DNA from: Erythrophleum ivorense
Taxonomy: Eukaryota; Streptophyta; Magnoliopsida; Fabales; Fabaceae
Length of the DNA: 64,000 nt
Assembly (NCBI GenBank): GCA_026724425.1
Contig: JAIUCV010000007.1
Span: 18,576,286 to 18,640,285 of the forward strand
Direction of reading: 5' to 3'
The notes under the pieces are model-generated. The model was not told where the DNA came from. It searched no databases and saw only the letters and a list, made by a program, of their open reading frames with translations. Position numbers and translations under genes: made by a program. Shown here one piece after another: positions 37,480-49,100 of this stretch (its first letter is position 1; each line of letters starts with the position of its first letter).

Positions 37480-38439
37480 TTGGAGACAAAGTTCGGCTGA
37501 GGACTATAAACCAAGCGCTCCTTGGGAGGCAACCCAAGTTTTCTTCTTGTGCTTCTATTTTAATTTATCGTTCTTGCATTTTTGTTTTGATTTTCGGTGT
37601 TCTTTGTGTGTTTTATAGGTTGGATGTTAGTACTGGATACTGGGAACAATGTGATTGGTAGGAAAGACTGACTTCCGACATGATTTTCAAGGAGTTTCTA
37701 ACCGTACTTTGCATTGTGCATCTTTATTCTAGTCATGTTAATCAACTATGTTGGTTATGATTTGAGGAAATTGAGTTGATGTGAGAGGTAATATTAATAG
37801 GGTCATAGAATGCTTATTTGCATATTCAATAGTTCATTCTAAAAAAAAACCTACTCCAATGGTTGAAATCACTTAGTAACCGAGTGGCTTCATGACCAAT
37901 GTCGTCATTCACGTCAAACGGTGATAGAAACTAAGAGTATGCTAGTGAGCACTCTGAGGACTTCCTTAATCTGAGTAACCAGGTGGCTTCATCACCAATG
38001 TCATCATTCACGTCAAAAGGATTAAGAGAACTGAGGAGAAATCAAAAAAATCAAAAAAAAAATACTAAGTGATCATGTTGAAAACAGATCTTTGGTGAAC
38101 AATAGAAACCTCTTTTAATGAATGTTGATGATTGAAACTAGCATGGATATTTGGATTGGTCTTGAAAATGTAATGAGGATATGTTGAAGGTTACTTGATT
38201 GCTTTTTGAAAATCTATCTGTGGAGCACACACACACTTAGTCAGGGTATAGCTATGATTGCATTGTTTTCGAAATTCAATTTGAGTTTTGCTAAACTTCT
38301 GTTTCTAACATTAGTTTTATTCTAAGTATGGGAGAGAGCTGAAATTCTAATTGATTGGGTGATGATTATGAAAAAGAATAAATAAATGATCACACTGTTT
38401 AATAGTCTGAGAATTGCTTGAGGACAAGTAAGGATTTAA
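37480..38439 (+). other. ATH1 3' non-coding region with a 99-bp-spaced duplication
   Basis: No envelope-like ORF lies between integrase and the polypurine tract. A block beginning AGTAACCGAGTGGCTTCATG at 37875 recurs at 37974 as AGTAACCAGGTGGCTTCATC, with about 45 bp similar. A conserved-looking CTTGGGAGGCAACCCAAG inverted repeat lies at 37522-37539, just after the gag-pol stop. Confidence 0.7.
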
Positions 38440-38452
38440 GTGTGGGGGAGTT
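38440..38452 (+). promoter_or_regulatory. ATH1 polypurine tract
   Basis: GTGTGGGGGAGTT directly precedes the 3' LTR start TGATGACT at 38453. The GGGGGAG core is the plus-strand primer typical of Athila/Tat elements. Confidence 0.9.
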
Positions 38453-39860
38453 TGATGACTCCCTAATTTATAATATAAAAAGGGAATATATTTGAGATCA
38501 AATTAAGGAGTCAAGTACTTTCTTCATGATTAATAAAGTTAAAAATGGATTCAATCAAACAAAATAAAGAGAGTGTTTTATTGTAGTATCTTTAGCAGTT
38601 TGAGCCTCACTCTATGATTGATTTCAATTTCAGGAAAAATAAAAGAAGAAAGAAAGAATTAAGAAAAGAGAGGGAAGTTGAGAAGTGAGAAAGTACAAGT
38701 GGAACAAGCCTCCTCGCTACAGCTAGGATTCAACTCGCTATGGCGAGAACACACTTTCGCTATAGCAAGTGAGGCACTTCGCCACAACGAAGTCGCGAAG
38801 CATACAAATTCCAGAGAAAAGCTCGCCACAGCGTAGTAGTAGCGAGAACAGCAGAAATCTGGGAACTTAAGAGCTCTCGCTATAGAGAGAAGCACTCCTC
38901 GCCATAGCGAGATCAGACCCTGAAACGCGCAGTTTAATTTAGCAAGCTAAAAAAGGCGGGGAGAGGCTAGGGTTTCATTCATTCAGCATATAGAGGAAGT
39001 TCTGGCCTACTAGGAGAGAAGAAAACGCATCAAGGGTGTTAGAGGAGCTTCAATTTGATCGGAAATTCATCAATTCTATCGATTTTCCTTCCGATTAGGT
39101 GTTTCTACTCCATCTTCCCTCTTAGTTGATGATAGTTAACATGTTTGCTGAATTTATTTGTGGATTTCAAGCCATGAGCGGCTAGATTTTGTAATCCTTA
39201 GGGATTTTATGAACCTTTAGTCTGTGGAGATTGTTTTCCCTTATTGATTATGCGGATTATTAGAAATTATAGTGTTTAATCTGAAGTATATTTCATTCTA
39301 TTGGGTGGCCTCCTTTAGTTTAATTGTGGATTGAGTAATTAACCTTTGAAGGAAGGGAGTTGCTTATAGACCATTGGTTAAACAACTTAGGATTAGATAT
39401 AATTTAAATTGCACTTGAGATAGAGATATCCTCAAGGGCCCTAGGTAGTCGAAAGAAGGTTTGCACTTAATCAATTATTAACCATTCCTTAAGACATCAA
39501 GAGTGAGTGGATATAAGGGTTCAATTGGATCGAAAGACAATTGCACCTAATTCAACCTTGACTCTAAAAATTGCCTTAAGCCGTTTAATTAAAAGGGAAA
39601 TAATCGACAGTTGATATAAAGGGGATTAAAATTCCTAAGGTGTTTCTAATTACATACTTTCAATTACAACCATTGTTTATTACTTGCATTTCTGTAATTT
39701 TCATAAATCCAACTGCAAATTGATTGTTTAACTAAAATGAATATGAGAACTCTAATACCTAATTGCCAATTGTATTAATTCTCTGAGGGAACAACCTTGA
39801 TTCACCACGTACTACGTCTGCGACCCGTACACTTGCGGTGTCATATTTCAGTGAGCATCA
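38453..39860 (+). repeat. ATH1 3' LTR
   Basis: It has the same 1408-bp length as the 5' LTR and ends GTGAGCATCA. It is followed by TAGTC, the mutated target duplication. Differences from the 5' LTR cluster in the box array and just downstream (38900-38960). Confidence 0.95.
38714..38913. repeat. Palindromic box array, ATH1 3' LTR
   Basis: This is the counterpart of 30644-30843. The boxes CTCGCTATGGCGAG, CGCTATAGC, CTTCGCCACAACGAAG, CTCTCGCTATAGAGAG and CTCGCCATAGCGAG are visible, so the ancestral array was more regular than either copy. Confidence 0.8.
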
Positions 39861-39865
39861 TAGTC

Positions 39866-40479
39866 TGATATTCTTGGGATTACAATGTCATGTTTTCACC
39901 TACTATTCCCTATCCACCAAATATCTTGGCATTTTGATAGGAAATATTGTTGAATGTTTTCCTTAAAAAAAGGCTCCCTAAGCTCTTATTTCACATGCTT
40001 AAAAAGCATCAGGCACCATTAGTTAATGAAATATCAAAGCTTGGAAACTTCCTTGTGAGTGGCAAGTGATCATACATAGACTTCAAAAAGTTTTAGAAAT
40101 AATAATGGCCAAAGGTTATATTTTAATTCTACATTTTATCTTTTGGATATCACATATGTTTTTTATACATCCAAATATTTAGCTAATATTTTGTATCAGA
40201 GGTTATTAAGGCATCTGCCTTGCATATTGTTGAACCTTAAGTCTTTTGAATTTCTTCCATTCTCAAGTTTCATTTTTTAAGCTTTGTTTTCATGTTTTGA
40301 TATTATAAATTTAATGACCTTAAAATTTTTAATCATTTTTGCCGTTTAGAGCTTTCAAAACCAAGGCCTATAACATCGTGTTTTGATATTATACATGTTG
40401 AAGGTTACTTCTTGATCCTTCACCCTTATAGGTAGTTCACCCCTTTGCACACCAATCAATGTTCTTCTTATAGTCAAAA
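39866..40479. other. Unassigned sequence between ATH1 and ATH2
   Basis: This is AT-rich DNA with no LTR ends and no ORF above about 40 codons of recognisable type. If ATH1 is removed it joins 30060-30377. It may be the pol side of ATH2 or older DNA; I cannot decide. Confidence 0.3.
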
Positions 40480-41976
40480 AAAGGTCTACCCAAGGTGATG
40501 GGGATGTCCCTATCTTCTTCATAATTTAGTACTGTGAAAATTTACTGGAAAAATCAATTTATCAACCTTCACCAAAACATCTTCAATAACTACATTTGGG
40601 AAGGCTAAAGACTTGTCAACTGATTTCAAAGTCACTATTGTTTGGTCTATCTTTAGCTCGCTTAGCCCAAGCTTCTTGAAAATTGACAGTGGCATTAGAT
40701 TTGCACTCGCCTAAAGATCACATAAAGCAATTCTAGTAAAGTGTTTTTCAATATTACAAGGAATGGTAAAACTTCCTAAATTTTTCATTTTAGGAGGTAA
40801 TTTCTTCTACAAGATGGCACTACATTCTTGGATTAGACCACTATGTCAAATTCTCTAAACTACTTACTTGAGAGTATATCCTTCATAAATATAGTATAAC
40901 TTGGCATTTGGTCCAAGGCTTCTGCAAATAGAATGTTATTATGGAGCTACTTGAAGATCTTTAGAAACTTCTAGTACTATTCATCTAAGTTTTGCTTCTT
41001 GTAGCACTGAGAGAATGGTAATGAAGATAGAATTTTGGAAAAATTATGTTTAAGGACCAAGAAGTGAAAAAATTTATTCTTAAGGACCTATTATCACTAG
41101 TGGTAATAGGTCCTTAAGAATAAATTTCTTCACTTTTTAGTCCTTTATTATAATTCTCTCTATAATTTTCTCTTGACTCTTTTCTTGATTCTTCTTTTTA
41201 ACATATTCATTCTTTTTCTTAATGGCTTTACTCTTCTTCAGAGCAAGTTTCTCCTTCTCATGCTAATCTTTGATCATGACTCCATCTTGTTTGGACTTAT
41301 TTTCTTGCATTAGAGGTGACACTTCAGGAAATTCTTTGCCACTTCTCAATGTAATGGCCTTGCATTCCTCCTTAACATCTCTTCTTGGGTTAAGAATGGT
41401 ATTACTTAGAAGACCTCATGTTGTCTAAAATTTATAGAAGAAGCCAATTGACCAATTTGTATCTTTGTGCTTTAAATTGCTGACTTGGTTATTACTACCT
41501 TTTTGTCTAGTTTGAATAGCATCTTGCTTAGCCATGTATTGCATGAAATTTCCTGCATACTTTGCTTCTTTTCTTGCATTGATGCTCTAGCTTGAGTTTG
41601 AAATTTATGAGGGTTAAATGGTCTCACTCCAGAAGAAAATGCTTGAGTTTGATTTCAGCTTTGACTTCATGAAAAATTGGAATGGTTCCTCTAGCTTGGG
41701 TTAAAGGTGTTTAAGTATGGGTTATTTTGATTTTTTTTCCATAATTGCCCATATAATTAACTGCTTCCACCAATGAAGGATATTGATCACTGAAATGTCC
41801 CTCTTCATAGTACTCACAATTAATGACTGGAGTTTGAATGGCATTCACACCCATAGTTACACCAAAATGGATTTCAAGATTATTAAATCTCTTATTTATT
41901 GCAGCCATCTAAGCTAAGATTGTGGCTAAAGCATCAATGTTATGAACTCTTGTCACCTTTTTCTTTTAAGGTCTAG
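40480..41976 (-). pseudogene. ATH2 gag C-terminal part and protease, decayed
   Basis: On the minus strand, fragments parallel ATH1 in order. A stretch like the ATH1 gag region after its capsid (INKRFNNLEIHF, then a PVNYVGN-like VNYMGN) lies at 41711-41908. The NPRRDVKEECKAITLRSGKE segment lies near 41320-41400. A protease region with NLMPLSIFKKLG lies near 40640-40700, followed by an IEDVLVKVDK-like stretch. Many stops and indels are present. A foldback element interrupts it at about 41044-41150. The N-terminal gag half lies at 49411-50200, so the gene is split by H5. Confidence 0.8.
41044..41150. mobile_element. Foldback (MITE-like) element of about 107 bp
   Basis: Two arms of about 50 bp form a near-perfect inverted repeat centred on ACTAGT at 41097-41102. 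The left arm has TTTATTCTTAAGGACCTATT and the right arm its complement AATAGGTCCTTAAGAATAAA. It interrupts the ATH2 gag relic. The target duplication is unclear because the flanks are AT-rich (ATTAT-like on both sides). It could be a MITE or a hairpin RNA source; no protein is encoded. Confidence 0.75.
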
Positions 41977-43964
41977 TGAAACATTTGGCTTTACTAACTC
42001 TCATTTTATACATTTAAAATTAACATTACAAGATATAATTGATTAAAGGAACTGAATAGCAGAAGATGCTTAGAGATTTTTCTTTTTGTTCATAAAACTA
42101 ACAAACTTGGAATGACATCATTTCTTTTCTGTTACACAGAAGGGTAAGTTAAATTAGAGTCAACACCTGAAAGGGTAGTCTCAAACAATCCCTACTTATT
42201 TCTATGCACTAGAATAATCACTTTAAATTTTCTTATGACATAAATTAGGACTTGATTTAACACATGACTTATCAATAGCTTATAAATTTGAACATTCATA
42301 TTACTTTTTTCTTGATCACAATATAATAAAAATGGCTAATATTTTAACTTACTTTTCTAAAAAAATGTTGCCATTGTTTCCCCTATATTTTAAGGGGTCT
42401 AGACCATCCAAATGGCCATAAATTTATGCAAAAACTTGCTGACAACTCAATCATATATTATATTATCATTTTCTAATATAATTATGTACTTAAAGGCTCA
42501 AATGGTAGCTAGCTCAACTTAATGCAATTTCCCTATCATAATATGACATTTGTAGTAACATGTATTATTCCATGCTAGAAATTAATCATTCTTAACCTCA
42601 CAGAAAAACATGACCAAGCTTACTCAATTTACATCATAATATGTCAAGGTTATATCAAGTATGAGAAAGTTTGATCTAGTTATTGACGGGTCTATCGCGC
42701 AACCCTCAATATAAAACTAGGTTAGACTAAATATGTAACTAGTGGTATAACCTAGGTCATCTCCCTTGAAAATGGAGTTCAATGTTTAATTGGGTTTTCT
42801 AAGCGTTAAAAGATCCTAGAACTATCTAATTAAGAGGGGTTTTTAATCTAATTAAAATAAGTAAATTGAAATTGAAATAAAATTTCTAATTGCTATCTAA
42901 TTGTATGAATTATGGATGAATGATGGTCTTGTGACTAGCTTTGGATTCATCCCTTGGTATCCACTAACCTTATCCTAATTCATTTGTGATTAATTCTGGC
43001 CTAAGAGTCCCTAATTGTGTTCATTGGCAGATGAGCTTAAATTATCATTCAAGATTCAAGAACCTAGCAATTTGATGTTAATTGAGACCTCAACTACTAT
43101 TAAATTACTAATTCTTGTGATTAAGATCTATGAACACTTGAATTAAATGATTAATTGACTAATTAGCCTCTGAATTAACACCATAAGGGATTCAATTAAC
43201 CAATTGAACTCCAATGAATCCTCAAATTAGACAATTAAACACACCAATTTTAATAAGCATCTCATTAAACACCTTGATTGCACATTTGAAAAATAGTAGG
43301 AAAATGAAAATTTAGTACTAAAATTAATCAATTAAAATATGAATTGCTCTCCTAATTAGTATCTAACCAGCAACTAATCATAAACTACATTAATCTAGTC
43401 AATTACAAGCGTAACCAAGCAAATAAAATAACAAAAATCAATGTAAAAAGATATTTGAATCTTAGCCAAATTTCTGAGTTCTTCTGCATGGATTTAAACT
43501 TTTACCAAGGATCTTCCTCCTAGTTAGCCTAAAAGCGAATTAGAGTTTCATTAGAGAATGGATGGAGGATGGATGAAAAAATGGCATGGAGAAATGGGGT
43601 GAAAGGGCGTGTGAATGGCTGCTGGACGAAGGGGCATGTTGAATGGAATGAATACGATGGATGGATCCCCTCTTCATCACGTGACGTGCTGCCCTCTTTT
43701 GCCTCTCCAGACCTTAGCATGTTCTTTTCCTTCTTGTGGGCCCCAATCCACTTCATCACATGAGGAGTGTATACTGCAAGCTACGTGGGCAGCACACAAG
43801 ACACGCATAAATGAAGCCTCTTCTCTTCTCTTGCTTCAATTTCCCGTAGCTTCTCACGTTCTTTTCACGTCATTTTCATTTATCTCTCACATGCTGCTTC
43901 AGCTCAAGCTCTATCACTGTTCACGTGGATTATTTAATTGCTCCCACGTCGCCCGGAAGTGGAT

Positions 43965-44504
43965 CCTCTGAAGTGGATCCCATCTGAAGTGGTTCTGAAG
44001 TGAGGCAAAAATGAAGCATTTTGATTATTGGTGAGTGAACGCTTGCGTTTCAACAGAGCGAAGCTAAAAAGATGAAGCCATTGGCAGAGCTTCTTTTATT
44101 AATGCTTCACTTCAAAAATCTGTTGCTTTTGCGCTATTGGATCCACTATTTACATCTTCTGTAGCGTCCTTCTGAGATTGGCTTTGATGCTTGGTTTCTT
44201 CTAAGATTTGGCCATGGCTTTGATGCTTTACTTTAATAACATGGCTTTTTTTATTTTGGATTTTTGGTTTACAAATTGAAGGTGGCCGAAGCTTAACATA
44301 AGGAATCAAGGCTCTTAACAAGCTAACAATGTCAAAAAGCCAAAAATTTTATCCAAAAGAATCATATAATTCTTAGACAAGTATGAAAAACAAAAACCCC
44401 CCTTTACGAAATTCATATTCCTTCATTCCAAAATAATCAGGGTACATGAGACAAAAAACAATAGAACCACTTTCAACTGCTGCTTGGGGTATTAACGATT
44501 AAAC
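43965..44504 (-). other. Probable intron and flank captured with the exon
   Basis: This T/A-rich stretch follows the putative splice donor on the minus strand and has no counterpart in LTRs A or B. The 69-codon frame at 44112-44321 does not look like the next exon of the family. Its left limit is near the GAAGTGGATCC repeats at 43965-44000, where T-family CACGTG-rich sequence resumes. Confidence 0.4.
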
Positions 44505-44729
44505 CTAACTGATTGTGTTTGAAATAACTTCAAATCTACTTCCTGATTTCAAGTCTATGGGGAAAGCAAGTGAACCAAAAATGGCGTCCAACAAAGCTTA
44601 AGGTAGGGGAGCAGAGTAGTAGGTGAATGCCAGATCGTAAGCTCCTTCATTAATCTTTGCATAGCCTTGTAATAGACGTTGACCCAAATATCCAGTGCTT
44701 TCCACTATCAGAACCTTCTTCACACCCAT
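44505..44729 (-). pseudogene. Captured first exon of a Rossmann-fold NAD(P)-binding protein (rhamnose-reductase / MAT2B-like)
   Basis: On the minus strand ATG at 44729 opens MGVKKVLIVESTGYLGQRLL and continues with YDLAFTYYSAPLP, a stop, then ALLDAIFGSLAFPIDLKSGS and further to 44505. This resembles the N-terminus of plant proteins annotated as NAD(P)-binding Rossmann-fold / dTDP-4-dehydrorhamnose reductase-like, where the start is a GGTGYLGQ-type nucleotide-binding loop. Here the two glycines read ES. The internal stop (44598-44600) and the terminal TAG (44505-44507) both look like CAA/CAG decayed by C to T. GT follows directly (44503-44504), as an intron donor would. UTR-like sequence extends upstream to about 44905. 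It lies inside LTR C. Confidence 0.75.
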
Positions 44730-45881
44730 CTCTTTCCTCGAATTTCAATCTGTGAAAATTTTATTTGGAGGATTTTCTGCAATCGCCAATGATGATGGGG
44801 TTTCTTTTCCTTTCCTCTTCTTCCCTAGACGGTTCACATGCTGCATTCAAATCCTGAGGGCACTCCATCTTCAGTGAAGGAAAGCTTTCTCAACCGCAAA
44901 CATGAGATTGAGAGAAACAAACCGATCCTCGCATGCGACTGGAAAGGGGAGAAGACGATGCTTCAAACAATGTGTTTTGATTGCAAATTGGACACGTGGC
45001 TCCATCTTCTCCTTTGATACGACAAACGGCCAAGATTGCCTCACTTCAGAGGCACTTCACGCAACTATAATTCAGAGGATCTGCTTCCCTCCCACGTCAC
45101 ATGCTATCCAGCTGCTATGTGTGTGTTAACGCGAAGCTCTCCCGTCGCTGCGTCAGAACTGTGGTGTTATGCATGAGAAACCTGTATACATGCATTGCGC
45201 CTCTTGTTTCTGCTGCAACTTCTTACTTCATTCTAATGTCCTTTTCTTCTTCATTCATTCTATCTTGCTTCTGAACCTCTGTTTCAGCTGCAACCCGCAG
45301 CTACTTCTTCTTTCCAACCTCCTTACTTATTCATTCGTGGTGCTTCCCATTCTCCAGCTCGTTCTCTACATTAGCTTCTCTCTTCTTTCTCTTCTGCACA
45401 AAATCATGGCTTCTCTTCCTCTTCTAATGTTAAAACTGTAGCTTTTCCTTCTTCGTGCAGCTCAACGTCTTCATGCGTTCTATCTTCTTGATGTTCTCCA
45501 CGACTCAAGCTGCCTCTGTGTGTTGCCTCTCTTTATCTCACTATACTCTAACGTCTTTTAACCAATAGCTCGATCTTGCTTGCTTCATGTTTTACTCTTG
45601 TTTCTACTGCAGCTCGTGGTCACTTCTTCACTCTTCACGTGGCTGTGGCTTCCTTCTTAAGTCATGCATGTGTGTTAATGTTGAGTGAAGGGCTGCTCGA
45701 GTATGCTTCTTCGTGTTCTGCTTCCATGCAAGCTCCTTTCAAGCTTCTTCTTTCTTAAACCAGAAACTCAAGCCTCATTCTTCTTTAATCCCTTTAACCC
45801 GTAGCACCGTAGCATGTGTGTTAATGAGAGGCTCCTTTGGCTCTTCCTTCACTCACTCTCTTCTACATGTGGCTTAGTTGT

Positions 45882-46111
45882 ACGTGAACCCATGGCTTCA
45901 TGCTTCTCACTCGTACAGCAGCTGATTATTTCATTCTCTTCATACAAGCTACTTCTCCTTTCCATGCACGTTCGTCATTCGAATTTGTCTACCACGACGT
46001 GAACCCATGGCTTCATGCTTCTCACTCGTACAGTAGCTGATTGTTTCATTCTCTTCACACAAGCTACTTCTCCTTTCCATGCACGTTCGTCATTCGAGTT
46101 TGTCTTCCACG
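45882..46111 (-). repeat. 115-bp tandem duplication in LTR C
   Basis: The block starting ACGTGAACCCATGGCTTCAT at 45882 repeats at 45997 with few substitutions (for example CAGCAGCTG versus CAGTAGCTG). It is a local duplication of the G-box-containing region of the LTR. Confidence 0.92.
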
Positions 46112-49100
46112 TACTCTCCTTCGTGTAGCTTCTTTTTCAATCTCAACCCTATGGTTTCTTCCTCTGTTTCTGCTTGAGTAGCTTCTTCTTTCATTCTGCA
46201 GCTCATTCCACGTGATTTGATAGGATTGCTACATGTGTAAGTGAGTGTTGGTGTATGAAGGTTGGACTCGTGGCAAGTGTGAATTCCTCACAAAGCTTCT
46301 TCTCCATTCACCATCCCACGTTGCTTCCTTCATTTTCTTCAACCTCGTGACTAGTTGCATCTTGTTTCATCCACCAAAGCTCCTTTCCACGTGGTCCCTA
46401 TAAGTGATTAGTTGCTAGGCACATGAATCCATGCATTAGTGAATTGGTATGTTGCTATTCTCGTAAGTGTAGAATCCACGTGATTTACTTCTATCATTCA
46501 AATTTTAATTGCCCAACAAAGAGTACACTTGAAGCCCAACTCTTCTCCTTCTCTTCTCTAACTCAAATTCTCATTCAAACATCATTTGCCCATTGAAAAT
46601 CTGCACAAAAAGTAAGAACAATTCAATAGGAAAATTCACAAACTCATTTAAAAAAATTTATACATTAAAATTCTAAAATCTTGTAAATAATTTCCTTGAG
46701 TGCACAAATGATTACTAACATCAAATTTTACCTAATTAAACTTTTCAATCTATATTTGCTCATTAAAATGCTTAAGTTAAGAGAATTAAAACATATAAAA
46801 TTCATGCTTATCAGTTACATCATATCATGTCACATGCCATAAGATTTATATACATCATAGCATGTTTAATCCATCAAAATACACATTAAAACTAGTTAAA
46901 AGTTACATAAAATTCTTCATTGAATTCTCAACCTCAAAGTGCCAATTCTTTGCCTTTATCTCTTCCCTTGTTGTTTTCTTCACCTGGCATTAGTTAGTAA
47001 TGGATATAAGGGAATGAGATTCAAAGAATCCCAATAGCAATTTCCAACATTCAAGTATACATAAAGTTCACTCAGGCAATAAGGAAGCAAGCATACATAT
47101 GAAACTATCTCATAAAACTAAAGAGTAGCTTGCACATAAACTAGTAAATAGCCAAATACTCATGAAAGCATACTTGTTTAGACCACTCTCAACATGGGAA
47201 AGAACTTTTACACTCAATTCCATTATCTTGCTCATACTAGATGCCACAAGGCACAACTAGCCAAAATAACACATAAAACATAACATACATATCCAATTAT
47301 TGTGGAAACATATTCAAGTATAAGAATACAATGCATACAAGTAAGTATGTACTCAAGCAAAAAATTTTACATAACAAGAAGGAAGGAAATGCTACCTAGA
47401 ATGACCTTAGTCCAATGTCAAAGCTACTAAATTTTCTTGCTCAAGACTACACTCTTTTTGGGCAAACATAAGTAATGAGGGCCAACTTCATTTAATTTGC
47501 CTAGAATATCAAATTAGATATAATTGTAGTCAACTAATGTATAATCAAGCTTATTTCATCTTTACATAGTACTAAATATAAATTAAAAGCCCCTTTAGTT
47601 GAACTTTAAATCCACTTTTCCATAATTCTATTTGCTAAAATTTCCGTGTGTCAATTCTATCATTCAAAGTACTCATTTTGCTTATTCTTGATGGCCTATT
47701 CTTTGATTAAAAGTATTGTCATTATTCCTTTCTCCATTTTTCATTCATCTAGGGCAAAAATTAAGGTTTTTCCCGGGCACATTTTTTTAACTAAATTAAA
47801 CTTCCTAAATTCACAAAATTGACCATAAACTATACTTTTATTATTTATTTGGTGATTTACTATTTATTTGGTCATTTTCTTCAATTGACATACTTAGGTA
47901 TCATGGTGCAACTTTGAGCTACAATAGTGCCATTCTTTTCTCAATATCTTAGCTTCATTTTCATAACATGTATAACTCATTGGATAGCTATAATCAAGCT
48001 AAAACATAATCTCCATCAATATGGTCAATTAGGCCACTTATTGAACTCAAATTTTCAACATCTCAAAATTATGAGTTTTTGACACCAAACTTCATTCAAA
48101 TCATCTCTATAATTCATAATTAAGCCTCTTTTATAATGAAAATGACAAAAAAAATTCATCATAGCTACACAATTCCCCAATTGGCTAAAAATGACTAAAC
48201 ATGCTTCAAACTTAGTTTTCTAAGATCTCAAGCCAAATCCATGTCATATTTAATGTCTTTATTATCATAAACATCAAATTTCACTAAGAAAACATCACCC
48301 TGTCCACTTTCTCTCTCTAGGCAAAATTTTAAAGGTCTAAGGTTTTAAGTCTACACATTTACATGGCTTAAATCATACCTTATTTGAAAAAACTCTTGGT
48401 GGTGATGATGTTTGGATCGAAAGAAAATGCTCATGGAGTAGAAGAAGTTTCATAATTACAAGAGAATCAAAAGATGCCATTTACATACCTCAAATTCACC
48501 TCAAATTTTTCTCTCTCTTCCTTCCTTCCAAGACTTCATTTTTGGCTCTTTTAAGCTCCAATTCAATTGGTTAGAAAGTTATTGAATTGAGAAAGATGAA
48601 GGGTTTATCTATTTGAAAAAAAAACTTGTCATGATTACCATTTTCCAAAATGACCATTTTGCCATTACATGTGTTTTTTTTCATTTTAGCTCATTTTTTA
48701 GTGTTTTTTGAATATGGCTACTCCATATCAAATCTTAAATGCTTTTTTACATAAAAAGTAAAATTCCATAAATTTTAAGAGCTTAAAATAGCTTAAGGTA
48801 GTTAAAACTACATTTGTTTTTCATGCCATAATAATCCTTCTGGTTGAAGTACTCGTCCTTTACTTTCATATTCTAATGATAAAAACCAATTTCTCTTACT
48901 ATATTTAAGCTATATATATCCTTGATTTTTCCCACTAATAAGGCGAAATTGACTCTTTTACCTTTACAGTCATTTTTCATCTGTTCTATCCTTTTAATGT
49001 TGCTTTTCTAGACTACTTTATTCTATACATCATTTACCTTTCTCCTTTACTCAAAAAGTAAAAATTCAAGGTCCCACGGTGGCTTAAAATAGTTAAAATA

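Larger units (their letters stand above)
30383..39860 (+). mobile_element. ATH1: Athila-type Ty3/gypsy LTR retrotransposon, 9478 bp
   Basis: This is the only element here with a full structure. The LTRs are 30383-31790 and 38453-39860, each 1408 bp with no indel between them, starting TGATGACTCC and ending AGCATCA. A tRNA-Asp primer site lies at 31797, followed by the leader, gag-pol in the order gag, protease, RT, RNase H, integrase (32025-37479), about 970 bp of non-coding DNA, and a polypurine tract at 38440-38452. Flanks are TGGTC (30378-30382) and TAGTC (39861-39865), a 5-bp target duplication with one change. My hand count gives about 53 differences between the LTRs (3.8%), roughly 45 of them transitions. 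There is no env-like ORF. All reading frames are broken, so it is non-autonomous now. Confidence 0.95.
43678..46482. promoter_or_regulatory. CACGTG cluster in LTR C
   Basis: CACGTG starts at 43678, 43922, 44993, 45636, 46209, 46388 and 46477; none falls in the captured exon. It parallels the cluster in copies A and B. Function is inferred only. Confidence 0.45.
42684..46813 (-). mobile_element. T-family solo LTR C, 4130 bp, with captured host sequence
   Basis: On the minus strand it starts TGATAAGCATGAATTTTATA and its first 220 bp align with LTR B, including TTTTTGTGCAGATTTTCAAT. It ends GAGGGTTGCGCGATAGACCC then GTCA at 42684. Flanks are GTTAT (42679-42683) and GTTAC (46814-46818), 4 of 5. 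It is about 2 kb longer than B: the middle contains a host gene fragment (about 43965-44990) and an extended CACGTG-rich region with a 115-bp tandem duplication. The many short ORFs on both strands are not supported as genes. Confidence 0.8.

Noticed and set aside
43615..43971. 118-codon ORF and neighbours in LTR C, also 45169-45441
   Set aside because: They lie in the CACGTG-rich LTR sequence on the antisense side; no conservation with copies A and B frames.
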